Below are positions 45,254 to 52,880 of a stretch of DNA of 64,000 nucleotides, in pieces. The notes beneath the pieces were generated by a model. It did no database searches and was not told the DNA's origin. It was given only the letters and a program-made list of their open reading frames with translations. Made by a program: the position numbers and the translations under genes. Where the stretch lies: contig NZ_JAKSYG010000240.1 of assembly GCF_022829725.1 (NCBI RefSeq), positions 1-64,000 on the forward strand, in the 5' to 3' direction. Each line of letters begins with the position of its first letter. Within the stretch, counting starts at the first letter, position 1. Source of the DNA: Methylobacterium sp. E-005 (GTDB lineage Bacteria > Pseudomonadota > Alphaproteobacteria > Rhizobiales > Beijerinckiaceae).

Positions 45254-47350
45254 TCAAGCCGCCTGCAGGCCGGCGAGGAAGCGCCCGACCTCGGTCGTGA
45301 GATGGTCGGACTGACGCGACAGCGCGGATGCGTCGCCGAGCACATGCTCCGCCGCCCGCCCGGTTTCCTCGGCCGCGCCCGCCACGCCGGCGATGTTGTC
45401 GGTGACCTCCGCGGTGCCCTGCGCCGCCTGGCCGACGTTGCGGACGATCTCCTGCGTGGCGGTGCCCTGCTCCTCGACCGCCGCGGCGATCGAGGTCGCC
45501 ACCCCGTTGATCTCTCGGATCCGCTCGGTGATCGCACCGATCGCCGACACCGCCTGCCCCGTGGAGGCCTGCACCCGGGCGATCTGATCGGCGATCTCTC
45601 GGGTGGCCCGGGCGGTCTGCTCGGCCAGCGCCTTCACCTCCGAGGCCACCACGGCGAAGCCCCGCCCCGCATGGCCGGCGCGCGCCGCCTCGATGGTGGC
45701 GTTGAGCGCCAGCAGGTTGGTCTGCCCCGCGATGGTCGAAATCAGGCCGACCACGTCGCCGATCCGCGCCACCGCGCCGCTCAGTTCCTGCACCAGCGAC
45801 GCGGTCTGATCCGCCTCGGAGGCGGCCGCCTTCGCGAGTTCCGCCGACCCCTGCACCTGCCGGCCGATCTCCTGCACGGAACTCCCCAATTCCTCCGCGG
45901 CAGCCGCCACGGTGTTGACGTTGCTGGCCGCCTGTTCCGCTGCGGCCGCGACGGCCGTCGACCGGGCGGCGGTCTGGCCCGCCGTGTTCGTCATGCTCTG
46001 CGCGGTCGCCTGCAGCTTGGAGGCCGAGCCTGAAACCTGCCTGATGATATCGCCGACGGCAGCCTTGAAGACGTCGGCCATCTGGCGCATCCCGGCCCGC
46101 CGCTGCTCCTCGGCGGCGCGCCGTACCGCCTCCGCCTCCGCCTCCAGGGTCCTGTTGCGGATCAGGTTGTCCTTGAACACCTGGACGGCGGCCACGATCG
46201 GGCTGAACTCGTTCCGGTAGGCGCTCACCGGCACCTCGACCTCCATGTCGCCCGCCGCCAGCCGCCGCATGGTCGCCGAAATCGTCCGGATGGGTCGCAG
46301 CACCCCGCCGAACAGACAGAGCAACCCGAGGACCACGAGCACCGTCACGGCCAGCAGGGCGGCGGCGTTGCGGACGAGGGTGCCCTGCGCGTCGGCGGCC
46401 AGGGTCTCGGCCCGCGCCACCATCGCGTCGAGGGCCGCATAGGCGAGTTCGACGATCGCCATCTGATCGGCGGTGTTGCGCGGCCGAAGCTGCTGGAACG
46501 AGTAGGGCGAGGCCGTGTTCTGGCTCAGGGCATCGAAGACCGCCCGGGCCACGCGCTCGGGTTCACCCTCGAAGTTGCTGGTCTTGGCCTTCTGGAACGC
46601 GGCCCTCACGCTGTCCGAGACGCCGGAGGCGGCCTCGGTGGTGGCGATCCAGGCCGTCTGAACGCGGGCGCGCTCCTCGGCGGCCGCCACGGTCTCGGGC
46701 AACGACCATCCGGTCTTGGCCGCGAGGGACGCATGCACCCGGAGGGCGACGTTCCCGATCGCAATTCGGGTCGCCCAGGCCGAGCGCTTGAGCGCGAGAT
46801 AGCGCTGAAGGACCACGTCCGCGCGCGGGATGGCGGCATCCACGGCGTCGATCGTGCCGGTCAGCGCGTCGAGCAGATCCTGAAACGCGGTCAGGACGGC
46901 GGGCATGAGCTTGGGATCGCGCTGCGGCTTCGACACGCGCAGGGCCTCGTCGATCCGGGGACGCAGGGCCTGCACGGCCTCCTGCGCGGCGTTCAACCGG
47001 GCGAGCGTCGCCGACACAGACGGCACATCCAAGGCTTGCAGAAGGTCCTGAGCCGTTCGGAAACTCGCGAGCATCGACTCCCGATACGTCGCGACGCCCG
47101 AGAGGGTATCGGGATCCGCGGGGGTCTCCGCTCCGAGGGCCAAGGCCGAACCCCGCTCAAGGCGCAGCGGCAGGATCGTCTTCAGCAGTGCCCGGCTCGC
47201 CTGCGCCAACGTGACGGCTTCCGCCGCTTGGCGCACCTGAAGACGCGCCTCGACGAGAGAACCGACTGCGCCGGTCAGCAACATCAACGCCATGGCAAAG
47301 ATGGCCACGCACATTGTCGCGCGAACCGACAGGCGTCCAAGCACATTCAT
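45254..47350 (-). CDS. methyl-accepting chemotaxis protein
   Basis: A 698-residue receptor with one N-terminal helix (VAIFAMALMLLTGAVGSLV), a large periplasmic helical domain (about 40-330; LPLRLERGSALALG is reminiscent of nitrate-sensing NIT domains but not certain), a second helix (AALLAVTVLVVLGLLCLFGG, about 340), HAMP, and the signalling domain with AGQTNLLALNATIEAARAGHAG. The linker after HAMP (NLIRNRTLEAEAEA, QRRAGMRQMADVF) matches the corresponding linker in the receptor at 40710-42386, so the two are paralogues. They lie in inverted orientation about 3 kb apart. Confidence 0.93.
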   Translation of the reverse strand: MNVLGRLSVRATMCVAIFAMALMLLTGAVGSLVEARLQVRQAAEAVTLAQASRALLKTILPLRLERGSALALGAETPADPDTLSGVATYRESMLASFRTAQDLLQALDVPSVSATLARLNAAQEAVQALRPRIDEALRVSKPQRDPKLMPAVLTAFQDLLDALTGTIDAVDAAIPRADVVLQRYLALKRSAWATRIAIGNVALRVHASLAAKTGWSLPETVAAAEERARVQTAWIATTEAASGVSDSVRAAFQKAKTSNFEGEPERVARAVFDALSQNTASPYSFQQLRPRNTADQMAIVELAYAALDAMVARAETLAADAQGTLVRNAAALLAVTVLVVLGLLCLFGGVLRPIRTISATMRRLAAGDMEVEVPVSAYRNEFSPIVAAVQVFKDNLIRNRTLEAEAEAVRRAAEEQRRAGMRQMADVFKAAVGDIIRQVSGSASKLQATAQSMTNTAGQTAARSTAVAAAAEQAASNVNTVAAAAEELGSSVQEIGRQVQGSAELAKAAASEADQTASLVQELSGAVARIGDVVGLISTIAGQTNLLALNATIEAARAGHAGRGFAVVASEVKALAEQTARATREIADQIARVQASTGQAVSAIGAITERIREINGVATSIAAAVEEQGTATQEIVRNVGQAAQGTAEVTDNIAGVAGAAEETGRAAEHVLGDASALSRQSDHLTTEVGRFLAGLQAA

Positions 47351-47638
47351 AGCCTTTTTCCCGGGTTTTGTAGTGTCACATCATCACTCATCGTCGATCT
47401 GGCACGAATGATTGAGGCTTTCGCGACATAATCTGCAACAGGTCGACCGCGCACGGATTTGCAACTCGAGCCTGCGCGATGTTCACGATCAGCGCCGGTG
47501 GATAGGGGCCTCCCGGTTCGGATCGAGACTCGCGCGGGCATGGCCGACCACAACCCAGAGCCGCCGCATGCGGACTGCGCCGGACTGGGTTCCGGCGCAG
47601 GTGCCGCGTCCCGCAGGCCGCCTTTTCGGGACAAGGCG

Positions 47639-49075
47639 TCAGAACGTCACCAGAGATTTCACGCCGAACACGACGACGTCGGGCTTGAGCTCCGGGCTTC
47701 CCCGCCGCGTAATGTATTGGATGTTCGGCCGGATGACGACATCGTCGGCCACGTCGATGCTGTAGAACGCCTCGAGGAAACGCTCCTGCGTCGGCATTCG
47801 CCGCGACGTCTTGGAGTATAGGGCGTCCAGGGCGACGGCATTGATCAATCGGGGATTGGGCGTCGTCTGGCCAACACCGAAGCCGATCCAGTCGTTCGGT
47901 CGGCCCTGGCAGATGCCCTTGTAGATGAAGCCGGACGTCACCTGCGCCGAATAGGCGGCCGTGGCCTCCTCGCTCGCCACCGCCCGCAGGAAGGCCGAGA
48001 CGGTCCGCTTCGGGTTGGCGGGATCGGGGCGGTACACCTCCTGAACGCCGACGAAGTAGAGGCCGTGGCGCTCGTCCTGGTGAAGGGGGGGCCCCTTGTA
48101 CAGGGGCATGGGCAGCCGCGCGGCGTTCAGGAACACGTCGGACCCACCGCCGGTCTCATACCAGCCGCCGAGCTTGTAGCTCCCCGCGTATCCGTCCGCC
48201 CCGAATTTCGGGAACCATCCGGCCTCCGAGAGGATGAGGGCACCCGTTCCCTGGCTGAAGTTGAAGCTGAACCCGTCGACCAGATTGTCCGGGTTGACCT
48301 GGTAGGCACCGACCTGGAGATAGGCCGTGTCCGGCGTCCCGACGCGCAGGCGCGTGGCCCATTGAGCTACCGGGAACTGGAAAATGTAGGCGCCGGCGAT
48401 CTTGCCGGCCACGGCGCCGCACAGGGCGTTCAGCTGGAACTCGCAGGCGAAGGCCGCGAAATCGTCGCTCGTCGGCATGCGGCCGATCTTCAGGTCGACC
48501 CAGGGGCCGAACTTCTGATCGTACCAGAACTGGCTCAGCCGCCAGATCCGGCCGCGGCCATAGATCTCCTCCACGCTCGTCTGCGTGCCGAGCCCGGCAT
48601 CGAGCGTCACGTCGCGCCCGTGCCGGTGGCTGAGCGTGACGGTCGCGGAGGCATCTTCCAGGCCGAGCATGCGCTCCAAGTCGAAGGCGCCCCGCACCGC
48701 GAACTGACCCGCACCGCGCACGAGAGGCCCCCGGACGCCCCCGGCGACATTGGCGGCCGCCTCGTACACGTAATCGAGGTTCAGCAGAATGCCGCGCTCC
48801 CACAGCAGATCACGCAGCCCCCCCATCGATCCGAGGATACCGAAATGCGGCTTGAGGCTCTGCGTGTCGGCGGAACCGGCGGCGGGACGAGTCTCGGGGG
48901 CGGGCGTCGAGGGCCGGACAAGGGGCGCGCGCTCCGGCGCAGTCGGACTCGGAAGATTCGGTGAATTAGCCGTATCGACATGCTGAGATGGCTGCGCATT
49001 GCTATGCGTTGCAGACAAAATCAAACAGACAGCAATCAGGACTTCAAAAATACCGAGCCATGATGTTTTAAACAT
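47639..49075 (-). CDS. carbohydrate-selective porin, OprB family
   Basis: Outer-membrane beta-barrel for sugar uptake. Signal peptide MFKTSWLGIFEVLIAV, to ATHSNA, a Pro/Ala-rich spacer, then the OprB barrel: GILGSMGGLRDLLWERGILLN, GAGQFAVRGAFDLERMLGL, LKIGRMPTSDDFAAFACEFQLNALCG, VGAYQVNPD and a C-terminal VVVFGVKSLVTF ending in aromatic Phe, as BAM substrates do. The 478-residue length is usual. The upstream 250 bp are unusually AT-rich. Confidence 0.92.
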   Translation of the reverse strand: MFKTSWLGIFEVLIAVCLILSATHSNAQPSQHVDTANSPNLPSPTAPERAPLVRPSTPAPETRPAAGSADTQSLKPHFGILGSMGGLRDLLWERGILLNLDYVYEAAANVAGGVRGPLVRGAGQFAVRGAFDLERMLGLEDASATVTLSHRHGRDVTLDAGLGTQTSVEEIYGRGRIWRLSQFWYDQKFGPWVDLKIGRMPTSDDFAAFACEFQLNALCGAVAGKIAGAYIFQFPVAQWATRLRVGTPDTAYLQVGAYQVNPDNLVDGFSFNFSQGTGALILSEAGWFPKFGADGYAGSYKLGGWYETGGGSDVFLNAARLPMPLYKGPPLHQDERHGLYFVGVQEVYRPDPANPKRTVSAFLRAVASEEATAAYSAQVTSGFIYKGICQGRPNDWIGFGVGQTTPNPRLINAVALDALYSKTSRRMPTQERFLEAFYSIDVADDVVIRPNIQYITRRGSPELKPDVVVFGVKSLVTF

Positions 49076-49507
49076 GATATTCTTACGGCTACCACCGATT
49101 TAAATTCTCGGATCTACGTAGCTCTCATGTTTTCAAACTATGCAAGAAAATTATACTATTTGTATATACGGCGTTGAATTCCAGTATTTTGATATTAGAT
49201 CATGGCGCCAGTTTTTTCTGGGCATGAGTCGGAAGCAAACTGCTGTTAAGAACTGTATGATGGCCTATTTAATATTCATGAGATAGCGCAATAGCTAAGA
49301 ATATGAATTTGAAGGTGGTGTCTTATAAGATGCATGCTAGACGAGACATTAGAGCGGCGTAAAAAACAAATCCCGACCGTTCAGTAGGACGCGCTGGACT
49401 TTGGGGCCTCGCCACCTGTGATTCGCGGAAGCGCGGGAGAGAAGGATTCCCCAGCGGCAGCCCGAGCACGTCCCGCGGATCCGCATCGGCCGTCCGCGTA
49501 CCCGGCC
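49076..49507. other. AT-rich region upstream of the porin gene
   Basis: By my hand count 49081-49320 is about 37% G+C, in surroundings well above 60%. The low-GC composition extends into the signal-peptide codons of the porin. No convincing gene is present. It should contain the porin promoter and may be bound by a nucleoid-associated silencer; the part at 49360-49375 reads TTTGTTTTTTA on the minus strand and could end the coaBC transcript. Confidence 0.6.
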
Positions 49508-50728
49508 TCAGCCGGCCAGTATCGCGGCGAGAAAAGCGACCAGCCGCCGGGCGACTTCGTCCTTGCCGAGGCGCGGCCAAGTCTCCACCGCGCCGTCCCG
49601 GCCGATCAGATGAACCGCGTTCTCGGAGCCGCCCATCACGCCGCTCTCCGCCGACACATCGTTGGCCACGATCAGGTCGCAGCCCTTGCGGGCGATCTTG
49701 GCCCGGGCATGCTCCAGCACTGTATCGGTCTCCGCCGCGAAGCCCACCACCAGGGGCGGGCGCCCGACCGTCTTGCGCGCGATCGTGGCGAGGATGTCGG
49801 GGTTCTCGGCGAGCGCCAGCGGGGCCGGGCCGGTCCCGTCCTTCTTGATCTTCTTGGCGCCGGCCTCGTGCTCGGGGCGCCAATCCGCCACCGCGGCGGC
49901 GAAGATCGCGATATCGGCCGGCAGCGCCGCCTCGACGGCGGCCATCATCTCCCGGGCGGTCTCCACGCGGATGACAGTGACGCCCGGCGGATTCGGGATC
50001 GCCACCGGCCCGGTGACCAGCGTCACGGCGGCGCCGGCCCGCGCGGCGGCCTGCGCGATGGCGTGGCCCTGGCGGCCGGAGGAGCGGTTGGCGATGTAGC
50101 GCACCGGGTCGATCGGCTCGTGGGTCGGGCCGGAGGTGACGAGAACGCGCCGGCCGGCGAGGGGGCGGTCGGCGCCCAGGCCCAGCATCCGCTCCAGGGC
50201 GTCGGCGATCTCGTGGGGCTCGGCCATGCGGCCGGGTCCGGTCTCGGGTTCCGCCATCCGGCCGGCATTGGGGCCGACGATATGCACGCCGTCGCCCTCC
50301 AGGGTCGCGCGGTTGCGGCGCGTTGCCGGGTGCGCCCACATCTGCACGTTCATGGCCGGCGCGATCAGGATCGGCAGGGTCGTGGCCAGCAGGATCGTGG
50401 TGGCGAGATCGGCGGCGTGGCCACCCGCCATCCGGGCCATCAGGTTGGCGGTGGCGGGCGCCACCACCACGGCGTCCGCCTGCCGGGCGAGCTTGATATG
50501 GCCGATCTCGGCCTCGCTGGCACGGTCGAACAGGTCGGTATGGGCGCGCTCGCCGGCCAGTGCCGCGGCGGCCAGCGGCGTCACGAATTCCTGTGCCCCC
50601 TGGGTGAGGACCGGGCAGACGCTGGCGCCTCGCTCGCGCAGGCGCCGGATCAGGTCGAGGGCCTTGTAGGCCGCGATGCCCCCGCCGATGACGAGGAGCA
50701 CGCGGCGGTCGGCGAGGGTCTCGTTCAT
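49508..50728 (-). CDS. coaBC: bifunctional phosphopantothenoylcysteine decarboxylase / synthetase
   Basis: Two steps of coenzyme A synthesis: ligation of cysteine to phosphopantothenate (CoaB) and decarboxylation (CoaC, FMN). The N-terminal CoaC half has LLVIGGGIAAYKALDLIRRL, the catalytic His in EIGHIKLARQAD, VVAPATANLMARMAGGHA and PAMNVQMWAHP; the C-terminal CoaB half has RVLVTSGPTHEPIDPVRYIANRSSG, AVADWRPEH and LIVANDVSAE. The 406-residue length is standard. uppS lies 44 bp upstream on the same strand. Confidence 0.96.
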   Translation of the reverse strand: MNETLADRRVLLVIGGGIAAYKALDLIRRLRERGASVCPVLTQGAQEFVTPLAAAALAGERAHTDLFDRASEAEIGHIKLARQADAVVVAPATANLMARMAGGHAADLATTILLATTLPILIAPAMNVQMWAHPATRRNRATLEGDGVHIVGPNAGRMAEPETGPGRMAEPHEIADALERMLGLGADRPLAGRRVLVTSGPTHEPIDPVRYIANRSSGRQGHAIAQAAARAGAAVTLVTGPVAIPNPPGVTVIRVETAREMMAAVEAALPADIAIFAAAVADWRPEHEAGAKKIKKDGTGPAPLALAENPDILATIARKTVGRPPLVVGFAAETDTVLEHARAKIARKGCDLIVANDVSAESGVMGGSENAVHLIGRDGAVETWPRLGKDEVARRLVAFLAAILAG

Positions 50729-50772
50729 GCCGGAAACCCTCTGCGCGGCGCGCGGCGCGCGTCAAGCGTCGC

Positions 50773-51498
50773 TCAGGCCGCCGCCGGAACCGCCGCGGTC
50801 TTCAAGCCGCCGAACCGGCGTTCCCGGCGCTGGAATTCCGCCATGGCGGCGGCGAGATCCTCGGGGCCGAAATCGGGCCACATCCGCTCGGTGAAGTGCA
50901 GCTCGGCATAAGCCGCCTCCCAGAGCATGAAATCGGACAGGCGCTGCTCGCCCCCGGTGCGGATCAGCAGATCCACCTCCACCGGCGAGCCGTGCATCGC
51001 GCCGGCCACCAGCGCCCCGAAATCCTCGCGCGTCACCGGCTCCTCGCCCTGGAGGCGCCGCGCCGCCGCGATGATCGCGTCGCGGGCGGAATAGTCGACG
51101 CAGATCCGCAGGTGCAGGCGGGTCCCGGCTTCGGTGGCGGCCTCGGCAGCCGCGATCGCCTCCGGGATCCCCGCCGGGAGCCGGTCGCGGCGGCCGACGA
51201 CGCTGAGCCGCGTGCCGGTACGGGCGAGCCGCTGGGTCTCGTTGCGCAGGTAGGAGCGCAGGAGCCGCATCAGCCCGCCGACCTCCTCGGCCGGGCGCTG
51301 CCAGTTGTCGGCCGAGAAGGCGTAGAGGGTCAGCGTGCCGATGCCGAGATCCGGGCAGGCCTCGGCGGTCCGCCGGATTGCCTCGACGCCCCGGTGATGC
51401 CCGGCGAGCCGGGGCAGGCCGCGCTGCGTCGCCCAGCGCCCATTGCCGTCCATGATGATCGCGGCGTGCAGGGCCTTCGGCGCCGCCTCACTGTGCAT
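50773..51498 (-). CDS. uppS: isoprenyl transferase (undecaprenyl diphosphate synthase family)
   Basis: Adds cis-isoprene units to farnesyl diphosphate to make the lipid carrier for cell-wall sugars. HAAIIMDGNGRWATQRGLPR holds the catalytic Asp and the P-loop-like turn; HHRGVEAIRRTAE, LTLYAFSADNWQRPAEEV and the C-terminal LLIRTGGEQRLSDFMLWEAAYAELHFTERMWPDF are all family blocks. It is 241 residues. It lacks the usual neighbours (frr, cdsA, dxr), so this may be a second copy, with the operon copy elsewhere in the genome. Confidence 0.92.
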   Translation of the reverse strand: MHSEAAPKALHAAIIMDGNGRWATQRGLPRLAGHHRGVEAIRRTAEACPDLGIGTLTLYAFSADNWQRPAEEVGGLMRLLRSYLRNETQRLARTGTRLSVVGRRDRLPAGIPEAIAAAEAATEAGTRLHLRICVDYSARDAIIAAARRLQGEEPVTREDFGALVAGAMHGSPVEVDLLIRTGGEQRLSDFMLWEAAYAELHFTERMWPDFGPEDLAAAMAEFQRRERRFGGLKTAAVPAAA

Positions 51499-51575
51499 CG
51501 TATCGTCTCCCGGCCAGAGCGTATCGGTGAAGTTTATCGGTGCGGCATGAACAGTCTTGGAACGATTCAACGGTC

Positions 51576-51965
51576 TCATGCCGGTTTCGTGGCCGGATCG
51601 AGGCCACGCCGGCCCGATTCCGGCCCGGACTCGGCGGCCTCCGCGGCGTCGCGGACGACCTGCTCGAGAACGCCGAGATAGCCGATGAAGCGCTGGCGGC
51701 CGCTGGCGGTCAGCCGGCACACGGTCTGCGGGCGGTTCTGTGCGAACCCCTTTTGAAGCGTCACGAAATCCGCCTCGCTGAGAACCGCGAGGTGGCGGCT
51801 CAGGTTGCCGTCGGTCAGGCCGCACAGGCGCTTCAGATCCGGGAAGGGCAATCCCTTCGGATGGGCCACCAGGGAGGTCAGAACGGAGAGCCGCGCCCGC
51901 TCGTGGATGACCCGGTCGAGCCCCTCGTAGGAGAAGCGGCCATCGTCTCGATCAGAGGCCGTCAT
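51576..51965 (-). CDS. winged-helix DNA-binding regulator (ArsR/MarR-like)
   Basis: A 129-residue repressor-like protein: LDRVIHERARLSVLTSLVAHPKGLPFPDLKRLCGLTDGNLSRHLAVLSEADFVTLQ is a winged helix (recognition helix GNLSRHLAVL), followed by RPQTVCRLTASGRQRFIGYLGVLEQVV for dimerisation. This type (HTH_27) is often paired with a membrane protein, as here. ATG at 51965 overlaps the 3' end of the membrane-protein gene by 14 bp, so the pair is translationally coupled. No ligand-binding motif seen. Confidence 0.82.
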   Translation of the reverse strand: MTASDRDDGRFSYEGLDRVIHERARLSVLTSLVAHPKGLPFPDLKRLCGLTDGNLSRHLAVLSEADFVTLQKGFAQNRPQTVCRLTASGRQRFIGYLGVLEQVVRDAAEAAESGPESGRRGLDPATKPA

Positions 51966-52569
51966 CGTAGGTCCGGGCACCGTGGTGAATGATCGCAGCC
52001 AGCCAGGTCTGACCGACCAGGAAGGGCAGGCCCATGGTCCAGGGGGAGAGGACGCGCGTCTCCGCCGAAAAGGCCAGCACGGCGAGCCCGGCGAGGAGGT
52101 ACCATGCGCCCACGCCCTGGACGCCCCGGGGCAGGATGCGCGCCGAGGCGAACAGGCCGAGGCCGACCAGAACCTGCCAGAGGCCCGGCAGCATCCAGAC
52201 CTCCTGGGGGGCGAATCGGGCGATCACCAGCGCCAGGCAGGCCCCGGCGCCGGCCGCCGGCAGGAAGACCTCGATGGCGTTCCACACCATGGCGTCGGCG
52301 AGGCCGGAGTGCAGGCGACGCGTCCGCCGCACAGCTTCGATGCCGATCATCGCGAAGGCCGCCAGCGCGGCAGCCACCCACAGACCGAAGAACAGGCCGG
52401 TCCGCACCGCCGGGTCGCCGAGCCACAGGGCCTGTCCGACCGCACAGGCCAGGGCGAGGCCGCCGGTGGCGGCGACCGTCGCCGCGCCCACGCCGCGAAA
52501 CGTCGTGTCGCGGGCGATCTGCGAACGGATCGCCACGATGTCGGCCAAGGCCTTATCCAAATCCTGCAT
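51952..52569 (-). CDS. multi-pass membrane protein paired with a regulator
   Basis: A 205-residue protein with about six hydrophobic segments (for example VGAATVAATGGLALACAVGQALWL, LFFGLWVAAALAAFAMIGIEA, GAGACLALVIARFA, WYLLAGLAVLAF and LPFLVGQTWLAAIIHH). No family motif recognised. It starts MQDLDKALADIVAIRSQIARDT, a short cytoplasmic helix. The overlapping HTH gene downstream probably controls this pair. The arrangement of integral membrane protein and small winged-helix regulator is frequent in actinobacteria and alphaproteobacteria, with unknown function. Confidence 0.8.
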   Translation of the reverse strand: MQDLDKALADIVAIRSQIARDTTFRGVGAATVAATGGLALACAVGQALWLGDPAVRTGLFFGLWVAAALAAFAMIGIEAVRRTRRLHSGLADAMVWNAIEVFLPAAGAGACLALVIARFAPQEVWMLPGLWQVLVGLGLFASARILPRGVQGVGAWYLLAGLAVLAFSAETRVLSPWTMGLPFLVGQTWLAAIIHHGARTYDDGL

Positions 52570-52880
52570 GCGTCTCACGCCCCGGGCTGCACCATGATCA
52601 CGCGTGCTTTGCACCGCAAAGTAACGGCCCGACCGGACCATCGCAAGCCAATTCGGGCCGCTCGAACGCCGGTTTTCAAGACATGAGATCGGCGCAACGC
52701 GTTCAGAGTAAAGCGAAGACTACCTAACGGTTGTATTGCGTTGATCATCCTCCGGGGTTGGCGGGAGCGCGACAGGCTAACCGCCCCTCCTCCGCTCCCC
52801 TTTCGCGCGACGGCCCGGCGCGGAAAAACTCCTGCCGCGACAGGGTTTCTCGCGGCGCCCGACGGGCCCATATTGGACCT
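52570..52880. other. divergent spacer before uvrB
   Basis: Holds the promoters of the membrane-protein gene and uvrB; the stretch 52690-52745 is the least GC-rich. I looked for a GTTC-N7-GTTC LexA site, which controls many alphaproteobacterial repair genes, and found none. No gene or structured RNA seen. Confidence 0.5.

Noticed and set aside
52570..52880. SOS (LexA) box before uvrB
   Set aside because: No GTTC-N7-GTTC pair was found in the spacer.
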